Positions 43,023-51,835 are shown, counted from the stretch's first letter. The stretch is DNA of 64,000 nt from JAZQQB01 sp045628865 (GCA_045628865.1 JAZQQB010000051.1:100957-164956); one strand, 5' to 3'. The notes: generated by a model not told the origin, from the sequence alone. A program made the numbers and translations.

Positions 43023-44019
43023 CTGATAAAACTCCATCCTGTAACACACCTACTGTTTCTTGTAACATAAATGTACAATACAGCGTTATCCCTTCATAAT
43101 TTGTTTCTATTGTAACATTTTTTTCCTTGATAGTAACCCCTTTTTCTTCTAAAGTCACAATTATTTTTGACAGTCTGTTTTCTAGATTTTGCAAAGCGTT
43201 GTCCTCACTGGCTTTGCAAAGATTATCGTTGGAGCGATCAATTTTTTCAAAAATAGTGATCAGCTTTTCATAGGCAATTGTAACCGTGGCATCGGCGGTG
43301 GTAAACTGGTTTACCTCCTGGTTTTCGTTGTCTAGATAGGTGATTTTTCCCGAAACCAGGCAATCTCCGATTTGAACGGTATCTCCCACCTTTATAACCG
43401 GTGTTCCGCTTCGAACGATCATGCTATCAATGACCCCGTCCTTGTTTGAGACCAGATCTTTGTAATCACTGGAAAAATCATTTTTAAGCAGTCTGTTATC
43501 ATAAGTATTCTCCCTGACATCGATTTTTAAAAAGGTACCATGAACTTTGACACTAACCCAGGTGATTTCATCAAAATCTTCCCTGAGTTTTTCCGAAAGT
43601 TCTTTTTCTTTGATGTTAGTTGTTTTTGTGGATGCATCTATGCCATAAGCCTTTAAGTCAGCCATCAGCTCATTGGTCTTTACCAGCTCGTTTCCTGTAA
43701 TCGATATCGTCCAGATGCGAATGCTGTATTCATAGATCAAGATGCCAAAAACCAGGGATAAAAAAAAGAACGCAAAAATCTTCTTTCGCGCTCTGTAAAT
43801 CTGATTTGTTTTATGTTTTGACAGGATCCTGACTTTCGTTTTGCTTTTGAAAAAAAGATCCTTGGAAGCTAAAAAATCCTTATAGTGCATGGAAAGCACA
43901 ATGCCCTCCGCTTCATAGCTTATATTTTTCAAGGTATATCCTTTTTTTTGAAACATACTTAATAATCGAAGTGGATTCTCCCCAGTCAGCCTGATGGTCA
44001 CATCGTCAAAATCCTTCAT
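43000..44019 (-). CDS. yqfD: Sporulation protein YqfD
   Basis: A 339-residue protein with a cytoplasmic N-terminal domain (about 1-85), one membrane helix (FAFFFLSLVFGILIYEYSI, about 90-108) and an outer domain of about 210 residues with the family motif KIDVRENTYDNRLL. The sequence IWTISITGNELVKTNELM followed by the alternating beta pattern is typical of YqfD. In B. subtilis it is expressed in the mother cell under sigma-E. It follows yqfC by two bases. The C-terminus overlaps phoH, and it is shorter than the B. subtilis protein (398 residues). Confidence 0.87.
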   Translation of the reverse strand: MKDFDDVTIRLTGENPLRLLSMFQKKGYTLKNISYEAEGIVLSMHYKDFLASKDLFFKSKTKVRILSKHKTNQIYRARKKIFAFFFLSLVFGILIYEYSIRIWTISITGNELVKTNELMADLKAYGIDASTKTTNIKEKELSEKLREDFDEITWVSVKVHGTFLKIDVRENTYDNRLLKNDFSSDYKDLVSNKDGVIDSMIVRSGTPVIKVGDTVQIGDCLVSGKITYLDNENQEVNQFTTADATVTIAYEKLITIFEKIDRSNDNLCKASEDNALQNLENRLSKIIVTLEEKGVTIKEKNVTIETNYEGITLYCTFMLQETVGVLQDGVLSDDHRSCN

Positions 44020-44021
44020 GA

Positions 44022-44315
44022 CTACCCCTTATTTTTAAAGGAAATCTCCTGTAACACCCCTTCCAAAACAAGCTCCGACCTGGTATAGCAAAGAATACAT
44101 AGATTTTTGCCACCGATTCGGATCTTGCCGATTTTTGTAAAAAACACAAGCTCCGAATCTGAAAATGCACAGATGGCATGATAATTCTCTATCTTTAATC
44201 TCTGATTCCCAAGCACTGTGATAAAGGGCAAATTGGACACAATCTGCTCTGGAACCTCTAGCATGGAGGGAATTCGTCTTTTCATGGACTGATACTCATT
44301 TTGGATATTTTTCAA
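44022..44315 (-). CDS. yqfC: Sporulation protein YqfC (YabP/YqfC family)
   Basis: A 97-residue beta-rich protein with LEVPEQIVSNLPFITVLGN and LKIENYHAI, followed by IGKIRIGGKNLCILCY, which matches the YabP/YqfC fold. The first codon is TTG 44315 with a weak CAGG upstream. ATG 44285 is an alternative that would leave eight residues before the LEVPEQI core. It precedes yqfD and is a sigma-E-type gene in spore-formers. The pair is the only sporulation signature in the window. Confidence 0.85.
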   Translation of the reverse strand: MKNIQNEYQSMKRRIPSMLEVPEQIVSNLPFITVLGNQRLKIENYHAICAFSDSELVFFTKIGKIRIGGKNLCILCYTRSELVLEGVLQEISFKNKG

Positions 44316-44395
44316 GGTATTATTACCTGCCTGATTTCCTTTTCGTGGTCAGTTCATATTATGCCGTGGGCAAGGAAAAAATACCTGATGGAAGT

Positions 44396-45703
44396 CTATT
44401 CCACAACGATACCACGGATAAATGGTAATTTCTCCACTTCTTTATCACTAAAGCTGTAGCTGTCCAAAAATCTTTTCGTAGCTACCTTACATTTTTCTTC
44501 ATCGTTGGCATAGATAGTTGCAAGGACATCACCTTTTTTCACATAATCTCCAACCTTTTTGGATAAAACAAGGCCAACAGAAAGATCAATATCGCTTTCC
44601 TTTGTCTCTCGACCACCACCTAAGATCAAAGAACAGATTCCGATTTCATCACAGGCGATATGGCTGATATAGCCCTCTTTTTCAGAAAGGATTTCTTTCA
44701 CAATGCTTGCTTTTGGCAAAAGTTCTGTATCAAAAACAGCCTTGGAATCACCGCCCTGAGCTTCTACAAATTCTGCCAGTTTATGTAGGGCAGATTTATC
44801 CTCAATGACCTTTTGTAATTTCTCTCTTGCTTCCTTTTCATCCTTTGCAGCACCTGCAAGTACTGCCATATGCGCACCTAAGGTGAACACAAGCTCTGTA
44901 AAATCCTCTGGTCCATGACCATTTAAGGTATCAATAGCCTCCTTAACCTCTAAGGCATTACCAACTGCGAAGCCTAATGGCTGATCCATATCAGAAATTA
45001 CGGCAACGGTCTTTTTTCCTGCATTGTTACCAATCTTTACCATAGCCTTGGCAAGGGCAAAAGAATCCTCTTCTTTTTTCATGAATGCACCACTTCCGGT
45101 TTTCACGTCAAGTACAATGGCATCAGCACCAGAGGCTAATTTTTTACTCATGATAGAGCTTGAGATCAAGGATAGATTATCAACGGTTGCAGTTACATCT
45201 CTTAAGGCATACAAAAGCTTATCTGCTGGTGCAAGCTCAGCGGTCTGTCCCATAATGGCGATACCGATATCATTCACCTGCTTTACAAAATGCTCATCTG
45301 AAATTGCAGTAGAAAAACCGGCAAAGCTTTCCAGTTTATCGATTGTTCCACCAGTGTGTCCCAAACCACGTCCGCTCATCTTAGCAACCTTTACACCTAA
45401 AGCCGCTACCATTGGTGTCAATGCCAGAGAAGTCTTATCTCCAACACCGCCTGTGGAATGCTTATCAACCTTTACGCCACTGATCTTTGACAAATCAAGC
45501 ATTTCCCCTGAATGTGCCATCGCTAAGGTTAAATCAGTAGTTTCTCTCTCGTTCATTCCCTGAAAATAGATAGCCATCATCATAGCTGACATCTGATAAT
45601 CCGGAATGGTTCTATTGGTATAATTGGTGATCATAAACCGGATTTCTTCCTGTGTTAATGCCTCACCATTTCTTTTTTTCATGATTAAATCATACATTCT
45701 CAT
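44396..45703 (-). CDS. pdp: Pyrimidine-nucleoside phosphorylase
   Basis: A 435-residue nucleoside phosphorylase II enzyme. The phosphate loop is KHSTGGVGDKTSL, with MSGRGLGHTGGTIDKLES and SSSIMSKKLASGA, both pathognomonic for thymidine/pyrimidine nucleoside phosphorylases. It salvages pyrimidine nucleosides into base plus (deoxy)ribose-1-phosphate. The start is ATG 45703 with GGAGG ten bases before; the open frame reaches 45745 without a ribosome binding site. DeoA is the alternative name; the Firmicutes type with broad specificity is more likely. It is separated from yqfC by 80 bases. Confidence 0.94.
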   Translation of the reverse strand: MRMYDLIMKKRNGEALTQEEIRFMITNYTNRTIPDYQMSAMMMAIYFQGMNERETTDLTLAMAHSGEMLDLSKISGVKVDKHSTGGVGDKTSLALTPMVAALGVKVAKMSGRGLGHTGGTIDKLESFAGFSTAISDEHFVKQVNDIGIAIMGQTAELAPADKLLYALRDVTATVDNLSLISSSIMSKKLASGADAIVLDVKTGSGAFMKKEEDSFALAKAMVKIGNNAGKKTVAVISDMDQPLGFAVGNALEVKEAIDTLNGHGPEDFTELVFTLGAHMAVLAGAAKDEKEAREKLQKVIEDKSALHKLAEFVEAQGGDSKAVFDTELLPKASIVKEILSEKEGYISHIACDEIGICSLILGGGRETKESDIDLSVGLVLSKKVGDYVKKGDVLATIYANDEEKCKVATKRFLDSYSFSDKEVEKLPFIRGIVVE

Positions 45704-45737
45704 GATCGTGTATCCTCCAACCCTAATCTTATATAAA

Positions 45738-45770
45738 AAAAACAAAACGGGGCATTACTGACTCCCCGTT
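45738..45770 (-). terminator. Terminator of the small membrane protein gene
   Basis: Stem AACGGGG/CCCCGTT with an eleven-base loop, followed on the minus strand by TTGTTTTTTTT. It lies 45 bases after the gene stop and just upstream of pdp. Confidence 0.8.
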
Positions 45771-45814
45771 AATGTTTAATCATATTATAATATATTTCAT
45801 CCTTCTATAGCAAG

Positions 45815-46015
45815 TTATTCTTTTCTTGCTCCTGAAATACCCAAAAGACCGCACAAACAAAGCAATAAAAGAATAGAACCTGATGTTAAACAAAGCAAAA
45901 ACCAAATATACACTTTACGCTTTCTAATAAAAACCTTACAAAGAAAACCACCTACAATCAAAATCACACCAAGAATCGCATACAAAATCATATCAATCTT
46001 ATCTGTCTTATCCAT
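45815..46015 (-). CDS. Small two-helix membrane protein, unknown function
   Basis: A 66-residue protein with two helices (about 9-28 and 36-58) joined by a basic turn FIRKRKVY. GGAGGGTAATAA precedes the ATG. It ends at its own terminator. I know no family for it; small proteins of this kind are common in Lachnospiraceae accessory regions. Confidence 0.5.
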   Translation of the reverse strand: MDKTDKIDMILYAILGVILIVGGFLCKVFIRKRKVYIWFLLCLTSGSILLLLCLCGLLGISGARKE

Positions 46016-46288
46016 TTATTACCCTCCTATTTTGTATTCTTCTAATGAAAGAAATTTTAAATTGTAAAGTATAAATACAATGCTTTCCTTATATTTTCTA
46101 AAATTGTATTTAATACAATACAATTTTACAACAATTATCAAAGGATGTAAATAGGTAGTTGAAAATTGTGATAAAATCGATAACCTACATGTGTACTGTA
46201 ACCTTTTACTTATCGTTTTCCATAGTCCAGACATTTAGTAAGCACAGTACACTTCTTTTGACTGTAATATGAACGTAATATAAAATCT
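46016..46288. other. Intergenic region with GTGTACTGT repeats
   Basis: AT-rich and without a credible gene. GTGTACTGTAACC at 46191-46203 recurs exactly at 46993-47005, on the other side of the next gene. Its nine-base core is also inverted locally (ACAGTACAC at 46244-46252). The repeats might be a regulator site or traces of insertion. Confidence 0.35.
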
Positions 46289-46933
46289 TTAGCTACGCAG
46301 GCACCAATAAACTACAGGAGTTCCTACTGTATATGCAGCGTCTATAGCAAAAACAAATACACCATCTATTATTTCACCAGCGTAATGACGCTCTAACCAA
46401 AAGCCTAATTCCTGACCTGTACGTTCCTGTTCATTTCTTACAAGAAGGTCTAAAAATTCCTCGGTAATGACGTGTCCATATTCATTATCATATCCTATAC
46501 CATCATATATGTCTATTCCATACCTGACACCTGTTGTTTCTAGTGCTGGTATTAATCGATCATCTTCTCCTTTCATATCAGCATTTGCCAATAATCGAAG
46601 TAATACTCCAATCCTTGCTATCTTTAACTGTTCAGCATCAGATAACTCGCCCGGATGAACGATTGCATATGGACCATCCAATACGATTTCACTTCTTAAA
46701 TATGAAATTGCCTTGTTCATATTATCTTCATTCTGATACCAGAACTGATTATTGAACATTAGATCATTAAGCCAAAAGTCTTTCACTTCTTTCATAGAAG
46801 GTGCAAAATCTTTCTCATCGATCTTCATCGCTGTTTCTAAGACTGCATCATCTAAGTCCTTTATAGAAGTACTTGCATAATTTGACGGCAACAAATTATT
46901 CTTACTATAATTTGAACCATCAATAAAATGCAT
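46289..46933 (-). CDS. Hypothetical protein, probably a 5'-damaged gene
   Basis: A 214-codon frame that I do not recognise. It is acidic and predicted to be soluble, with a helical middle (ELSDAEQLKIARIGVLLRLLANA) and a C-terminal hydrophobic patch. No ribosome binding site precedes ATG 46933, and the codon just before it is an in-frame TGA. Before that TGA the same frame stays open for 25 codons from ATG 47011 and reads like protein (GVLASKIPFERLWTTDF). The natural gene may therefore start at 47011 and be interrupted by the TGA. It begins about six bases after the upstream GNAT gene ends. Confidence 0.45.
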   Translation of the reverse strand: MHFIDGSNYSKNNLLPSNYASTSIKDLDDAVLETAMKIDEKDFAPSMKEVKDFWLNDLMFNNQFWYQNEDNMNKAISYLRSEIVLDGPYAIVHPGELSDAEQLKIARIGVLLRLLANADMKGEDDRLIPALETTGVRYGIDIYDGIGYDNEYGHVITEEFLDLLVRNEQERTGQELGFWLERHYAGEIIDGVFVFAIDAAYTVGTPVVYWCLRS

Positions 46934-47016
46934 TCAAAAATCTGTAGTCCAAAGTCTTTCAAAGGGTATTTTCGATGCCAAAACACCTGCCTGTGTACTG
47001 TAACCAACCATCGTTA

Positions 47017-47682
47017 CTATACATTTTGAAAACGATAGCTGTTCTCTCCCCAAACAAAACCAATGGTTTTACGGCAGATCATGACCCTTTCCACCTTTTC
47101 ATTCTCAATGGCTTTTTCAAAGGCTTCCTGATCCTTCATAAATTCCGGAAACTGCATGCCTTTTTCCTCCTCAGCCTTTAATAGTTCCAGGATTTCTTCT
47201 CCATCCTCCTCATCCGCAGTCACCTTGACCACCTGTGGAGTATCGCTAATGGTCAATAACATGATATTTTCCTTATCCTCTACCATCTTTCCATTTTCCT
47301 TAAATCCCATGGAACGATACAGATCTCTTGCTACAGTGTTTTCAAGCACATAATCGATCTGAAGTACATCAATGTCTTTAGCTTTGCAAAGCTCGATCAC
47401 ACGCTTAATAGCTTCCCTTCCATAGCCATGCTTTTGATGTGCTGCATCCACCATAATTCGCCAGATGGTCACCGCACGTTCCTCATCATCCCAGTCAAGC
47501 TGCACAAAGCCCACTGGAGTATCGTCATTTAAGATCACATAGGGAAAAACATCCTCCGAATAAAGCCATGACTGCGCCAAAGCATAGGTATTATCTGCTA
47601 AAAATGCCTTTTGCTCTTCTTGAACCTTCATTTTTACAACTGCTCCAAATGTTTTTTCACTTACTTTTTCTATTGTTACCAT
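47017..47682 (-). CDS. GNAT-family N-acetyltransferase with C-terminal extension
   Basis: A 221-residue protein. Residues 1-150 are a GNAT domain: VGFVQLDWDDEERAVTIWRIMV, then the acetyl-CoA loop HQKHGYGREAIKRVI, then NTVARDLYRSMGF. This resembles spermidine or spermine acetyltransferases such as BltD. The last 70 residues (EDGEEILELLKAEEEKGMQF) form a charged helical extension not found in the core family. The substrate is unknown. Confidence 0.85.
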   Translation of the reverse strand: MVTIEKVSEKTFGAVVKMKVQEEQKAFLADNTYALAQSWLYSEDVFPYVILNDDTPVGFVQLDWDDEERAVTIWRIMVDAAHQKHGYGREAIKRVIELCKAKDIDVLQIDYVLENTVARDLYRSMGFKENGKMVEDKENIMLLTISDTPQVVKVTADEEDGEEILELLKAEEEKGMQFPEFMKDQEAFEKAIENEKVERVMICRKTIGFVWGENSYRFQNV

Positions 47683-47695
47683 ATTTCTTAATTAA

Positions 47696-47721
47696 CACCG
47701 GCTCTTGTTAAAAATCCGGTG
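47696..47721 (-). terminator. Possible weak terminator behind the MerR remnant
   Basis: CACCGG pairs with CCGGTG across a 14-base loop; the minus-strand tail TTAATTAAG is only partly T-rich. Confidence 0.3.
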
Positions 47722-47791
47722 CATAACTCCTGTTATTATTTCAGTGGGTAAGCCCCACGTCATAGCTAAACGAGGTGGTGTTCTAGCATTT

Positions 47792-48516
47792 TTATTTACC
47801 GCAGTAAACCTGAATGGCTTTTGCAGCAAATACTGCTGTTCCCGCTCCGCCAGCATGATCGATGTTTTTCGTAAACTCGCCACCAGCCCCATAGGCTTCT
47901 CCTAAGGAAGCAAGGATTTCTTTGGAACAGCTATAAAAATGCTTGGATATATAATCTTTCAGCTTTTTCACCTGTTCCTGCACCTCTTTTTCAGCCGGAT
48001 CTAGCGCCAGCATCCTGCCAAATTCTGTGAAAATGCTCATGAAATCAACCATAATTTTCTGTTCATCCTGCTTGCTCCAGTTTTTGCTCTTATCCTGGAA
48101 CTCCTTGTATTCGTTGGTTTCTCCCCACTGTTTCTTAGCTTCTTTTGCATATTCATCGATCTTTTTTGAATCAAATACTGAAAAATCCATATTTTTTACT
48201 CCTAACTGTTTTATTCCTCGAGCGAAGGCAATGATCTTTTCCAAATGCTTCTTTTTCATGGTCAAAAGCGTAATCTGCTGATCTAATGCTTTATCCTTGT
48301 CAAAATTCGGTTCATCTATGATCGTTTTGATCTCTTTTAAAGAAAATTCCAATTGAACAGTAAAATCTGCTGCATGCGTTCCAATGCTGTATCGTCATAC
48401 AGCCTGTAGCCGGACTCAGTGTAACAGGTTGGTTTCAAAAGTCCTATGGAATCATAATACTGCAGAGTGCGTATACTCACTCCTGTTATTTTGCTAACTT
48501 CATTCACTGTCATCAT
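47792..48516 (-). pseudogene. Frameshifted MerR-family regulator with TipAS effector domain
   Basis: Two frames together give a complete MerR/TipA-type protein. ATG 48516 (AGGAG nine bases before) starts the DNA-binding part: EVSKITGVSIRTLQYYDSIGLLKP, then ESGYRLYDDTALERMQQILLF. The frame then breaks near 48352, and the protein continues one frame over with LEFSLKEIKTIIDEP and a TipAS domain (FMSIFTEFGRML, then AGTAVFAAKAIQVYC). The expected helix LLFxELxFSLKEI implies that four bases are missing. The second frame lacks any ATG or ribosome binding site of its own. TipAS domains bind antibiotics or other hydrophobic ligands. Either the gene is dead or the read is wrong at this spot. Confidence 0.75.
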
Positions 48517-48572
48517 GGTTATGTTCTCCTTTTTCGAAGCGATCCGCCCCTCGATAAAACAATCGTAAACTA

Positions 48573-49121
48573 TCACGTTACGTTGGAGTCAATAAGGAAT
48601 TTGAAAAAATTATCAATTGTTTTCGCATAATCCTCTTCAATCAGCACAAGATCTAATCCATTGGCCTGACAGCCCTCTACATAATGGTGATTCTGTGCTT
48701 TGATATAATCGATTGTCAAATCTGAATCGTCTAGTCTGTCTTCGATACAGGATGCAAATTTTTGAACATCTGCAAAATGCTTGTCAATGTAGGACTCGCT
48801 TAATGCCAGACAATAGTACTGTATCTCATCCAAATACTCTTTTGTAAAATCCTTTTTCCAGTCAAATGGCACATAGCAGCCCTCTAAAATCAGATTCTGC
48901 TTGTTTTCTATGGCTGTTTTGATCATTTCACGAAAAACCGGCCACAGATACTCTGTCAAAACAATGTCCGAATCCAATGGCGTATGAGTTGTGTATCCGG
49001 CACGTATCAGACCCATTTTCACAAGGTCCTGGGATACACCAAAATACTGTTTTTTCTCGATCAACATCTGAGCTAACCTGGTTTTACCAGTATGAGTTGC
49101 TCCAGTAATCATTATGACCAT
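48573..49121 (-). CDS. P-loop kinase-like protein (small AAA/2-phosphoglycerate-kinase type)
   Basis: A 182-residue P-loop NTPase with Walker A GATHTGKTRLA at the N-terminus and a Walker B-like NLILEGCYVP, the arrangement of nucleotide or small-molecule kinases. The substrate is not readable from the sequence. AGGTGG precedes the ATG. It lies between the broken MerR gene and an APH-fold kinase in the same direction, with spacings of 57 bases to each, so these may form a small detoxification or resistance group. Confidence 0.65.
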   Translation of the reverse strand: MVIMITGATHTGKTRLAQMLIEKKQYFGVSQDLVKMGLIRAGYTTHTPLDSDIVLTEYLWPVFREMIKTAIENKQNLILEGCYVPFDWKKDFTKEYLDEIQYYCLALSESYIDKHFADVQKFASCIEDRLDDSDLTIDYIKAQNHHYVEGCQANGLDLVLIEEDYAKTIDNFFKFLIDSNVT

Positions 49122-49178
49122 TATTTGTCCACCTTTCTAATCACTATAGCAAAAAGCCTTTCTGATAAAATCAATTTT

Positions 49179-49829
49179 CTAATCCAGCTTGGTATAACGT
49201 TCATATTTTTCCTGATCAAACTCAATCCCCAACTTTTTAAGTAACATTGGCGTATACTGATTCGTCCCAAGATTGTGTTCAAAGGACCAGATACACCAAG
49301 CGTAGTCAACCCAGGGATCTCCAATGCCAGACGCTTCAGTATCAATAAATCCACTGACTTTTCCATCCTTTACCAGGATATTTGGCAGGCAAAAATCCCC
49401 ATGCACAAAGCATTTTTCATAATCATCATAGGAAAGCGAATCCGGCGTGTAAAAATCGCAGCCAGTTAGATCCATCCCATGATACTGCTTCATGGCTTCA
49501 GCCAGATATGTGGCAGCCACCTCAGGATCCTTTAGATTGTCCTCTAAAACAGGATCACCCTCTACGCAGGTTTTTAGATAAAAAGCTCTAAATTCATCCT
49601 CATAATAAAGGACTGTTTTAGAAGCAGGCACCTTTCCCTGTAAAAAATCATTCACAGATCGTTCCCTCTCCAAACGTTCCTTTGTCTCAGAAATCTTTAA
49701 AATATATTCTTTACCCACCTGATAGACCAAGTCACCGCTTCGATGATATTCGGTGATCAGTTTTGTATCCAAGTCACCAATATGATCCTTGATCAAAGCA
49801 GGCAAAATCTCCTGTAATTCTTTTTCCAT
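49179..49829 (-). CDS. Aminoglycoside phosphotransferase (APH)-family kinase, short form
   Basis: A 216-residue kinase fold resembling APH(3') enzymes. It shows the phosphate-binding Lys45 in YILKIS, catalytic HGD at 143-145 (FVHGDFCLPN, Asn150) and the metal-binding Asp163 in GFIDTEASGIGD. APH(3') enzymes are about 260 residues; here the helical segment between the N-lobe and HGD is shorter by roughly 40 residues. The GFID-TEASGIGDPWVDYAW end differs from the clinical APH(3') GRLGVADR pattern. Resistance to aminoglycosides is possible but unproved; many relatives phosphorylate other small molecules. Confidence 0.75.
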   Translation of the reverse strand: MEKELQEILPALIKDHIGDLDTKLITEYHRSGDLVYQVGKEYILKISETKERLERERSVNDFLQGKVPASKTVLYYEDEFRAFYLKTCVEGDPVLEDNLKDPEVAATYLAEAMKQYHGMDLTGCDFYTPDSLSYDDYEKCFVHGDFCLPNILVKDGKVSGFIDTEASGIGDPWVDYAWCIWSFEHNLGTNQYTPMLLKKLGIEFDQEKYERYTKLD

Positions 49830-49885
49830 TTTGTTCCTCCTGAACTATTAATACTTCTTCCGTATCTATTCAGTACTCTTGCATA

Positions 49886-51643
49886 TCATTTTTCCACCCA
49901 GGCCTCTTGCTGAAGGGTTTTTGCTACTTCATCAAGAAGTTTTATCATTTCACCTTCCTGTTCAGTTCCTTCATATGAACCTGGATAAAGGATAACAAGG
50001 GCTGCGTACTCCTTTCGGGAATCCTCATCCGGATCAGTACTTCCTGCCGCTTCATACAAACGTTCAAAGCCGTAAAAATACATGAAGTCATCAGCCACTT
50101 TTTTCTTTGCTTTAAAAAGGAACTTACCCTTTAGTGGAACCAGATCCATGGATCCATCAAAGGTACCTCTTTCGACATAATCATACACTGCATTTTCATC
50201 CTGAATAAAAACGCAAGGTAGATCACCTTTTTTTCCATACTCATCCCCTGGTGCGTATACAGCTAATAAGGATACCTCTGAAGCATGAGATTTTGCTGGA
50301 TGGAAATCATGATTGATCCTATAGGAAATGCGATAATTAACATCACCCCATGGATAACTCTCTTCCATCAGCAGGACATCTTCTTCCGCAGTTTCACGAG
50401 GGAGATCAACTTCCCCAATCGTTACATTGAAACCTTTCGTGAAAACCTGTAATCCATAATCCCTTAACTCAATGTTCATAGCCTGGATCACCTCGTCGAC
50501 AATGGAATCCACCCTTGGAATTCCCGGGATAAATAACTTACGTGTTTCTTCATCTCCTCTCTCGAAACCATAAGATCCATCTGGATACTTTCTTAAAGAT
50601 AACACTTGGTATCTATACTCTGAAGGGCGCCAAAAAACATCAACTAAATGATATTTTCGAGTAAAGGTCCGGTATCCCTTTAGTCCGGAAGCCACTAAGA
50701 GAATGTTTTTTTCACTGTCATCCTCTGCCTCATTCGCTTCGCTGATGCTTAAAGCCAGCATGATTTTTCCGGCCAACGCTTCCTTACTCCATCCTGAAGC
50801 TAATGTAAAATATTTGGAAGAAGTTGTACGAACTCCTGCTAAATTGTGAACACTCGGAATCAGAATCAAATTTAATTGTTCATCAAAATACAACGAAATT
50901 GAAGTATCAAGCCTTGGATTTATATATCTGTTTCGATTTTTGGTCAGTCTTCCATACTCGATGGCTTTTTCAGGGCATCGATTGATGCAGGCACTGCACT
51001 TGCAGCAACTTTTTTGAGTCCATGAAGGCTTGCCATCCTTCATTTTGATCACATGCTCAGGACAGTTTTTTGCACACAGACCACAGCCAATGCAGGAATC
51101 CTTCGCATAAAATTTCCCAGTTTTGCTTAAAGCTTTATAACTTATTCCCACAAGGGTTGATAGAAACGTACCATTACCAATCGTAATCGCCGTTCTCTCA
51201 TGGATTTTCTCCTTGATTATCTTTATTTCATTGACTGCAGCCTTTAAACGGTCTTTTCCATCTTCAATCGTAGGGATCTGGTAAAAAAGCATGGAATTAT
51301 CCGGCATAAGCAGAGCCTTCACGTAATCTAAATGAAGACCTCTTTTTTGCAATTCCTTTTTCAGTACATGACCTGCCTGCCCAATACCGCCGCCACAAGT
51401 GATCACACCATAGACATAACTGGCATTGGAAATGTTTAGTTTCCTGATAAAGGTGCGAACGATACTTGGCAGCGTATAAAAATAGACTGGAAAAACAAAA
51501 CCAACTGCTTCATCCTCTGATACCTCATAATCAAACGCTTCCTCAGTAAGTGCCTGAGCGATATTGATCAATCGATCATTTTTTGCCCGTAAACATTGTG
51601 CTGCATACTTTGAATTCCCCGTACCTGAAAAATAAAAGATCAT
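49886..51643 (-). CDS. EFR1-type flavodoxin-ferredoxin protein with a large unknown C-terminal extension
   Basis: A 585-residue protein. Residues 1-170 are flavodoxin-like (FYFSGTGNSKYAA, FPVYFYTLP, VITCGGGIGQA). Two [4Fe-4S] sites follow: C184-x2-C187-x2-C190-x3-C194 and C213-x2-C216-x2-C219-x3-C223, both ending in CPE. This equals a complete EFR1-family ferrodoxin of about 250-265 residues. The remaining roughly 330 residues, rich in Tyr, Asp and Glu, are a soluble region I do not recognise; parts such as FTLASGWSKEALAGKIMLAL faintly recall CdiI-type immunity domains (weak). The gene is continuous, with GGGGGAAAAAGG before its ATG. Fusions of EFR1 proteins to such a region are not familiar to me. 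Confidence 0.8.
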   Translation of the reverse strand: MIFYFSGTGNSKYAAQCLRAKNDRLINIAQALTEEAFDYEVSEDEAVGFVFPVYFYTLPSIVRTFIRKLNISNASYVYGVITCGGGIGQAGHVLKKELQKRGLHLDYVKALLMPDNSMLFYQIPTIEDGKDRLKAAVNEIKIIKEKIHERTAITIGNGTFLSTLVGISYKALSKTGKFYAKDSCIGCGLCAKNCPEHVIKMKDGKPSWTQKSCCKCSACINRCPEKAIEYGRLTKNRNRYINPRLDTSISLYFDEQLNLILIPSVHNLAGVRTTSSKYFTLASGWSKEALAGKIMLALSISEANEAEDDSEKNILLVASGLKGYRTFTRKYHLVDVFWRPSEYRYQVLSLRKYPDGSYGFERGDEETRKLFIPGIPRVDSIVDEVIQAMNIELRDYGLQVFTKGFNVTIGEVDLPRETAEEDVLLMEESYPWGDVNYRISYRINHDFHPAKSHASEVSLLAVYAPGDEYGKKGDLPCVFIQDENAVYDYVERGTFDGSMDLVPLKGKFLFKAKKKVADDFMYFYGFERLYEAAGSTDPDEDSRKEYAALVILYPGSYEGTEQEGEMIKLLDEVAKTLQQEAWVEK

Positions 51644-51704
51644 CCTTTTTCCCCCTGTTTTTTGGTATTCATCCTAGTGGCGGATAGTGATCCCCCACTA
51701 AGAT

Positions 51705-51730
51705 AAAAAAGTGTGTGCTCGCACACACTT
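51705..51730 (-). terminator. Terminator hairpin before the EFR1 gene
   Basis: AAGTGTGTGC pairs with GCACACACTT with a two-base loop and is followed by TTTTTT on the minus strand. It stands upstream of the EFR1 gene at the end of a cluster of hairpins, so it could work as an attenuator for read-through from the glycosyltransferase gene. Confidence 0.75.
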
Positions 51731-51732
51731 CA

Positions 51733-51835
51733 CGCCCTCGCGGAATGCGTAGCATTATCTTCCTCTCCGCGAGGTGCGATCCATCGCGGAGCTTTTATTT
51801 CATAGGAAATTTGAGGAATTTCCTATGAAATAAAA
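51733..51835. repeat. Cluster of overlapping hairpins, homologous to the element near 11.95 kb
   Basis: CCTCGCGGA (51737-51745) pairs with TCCGCGAGG (51766-51774). The second arm also belongs to a rival stem CTCCGCGA/TCGCGGAG that ends at 51791, so only one can form at a time. The rival stem, followed by CTTTTATTTCATAG, matches the terminator at 11937-11970 including flanks. Next, a perfect 19-bp palindrome TTTTATTTCATAGGAAATT with a five-base loop covers 51793-51835. Confidence 0.6.

Noticed and set aside
45024..45563. 179-codon plus-strand frame opposite pyrimidine-nucleoside phosphorylase
   Set aside because: Antisense shadow of a highly conserved gene; its composition follows the codon pattern of the real strand.
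48337..48352. Independent TipAS-only protein starting at TTG 48352
   Set aside because: There is no ribosome binding site, and the residues continue the helix of the preceding MerR domain in another frame.
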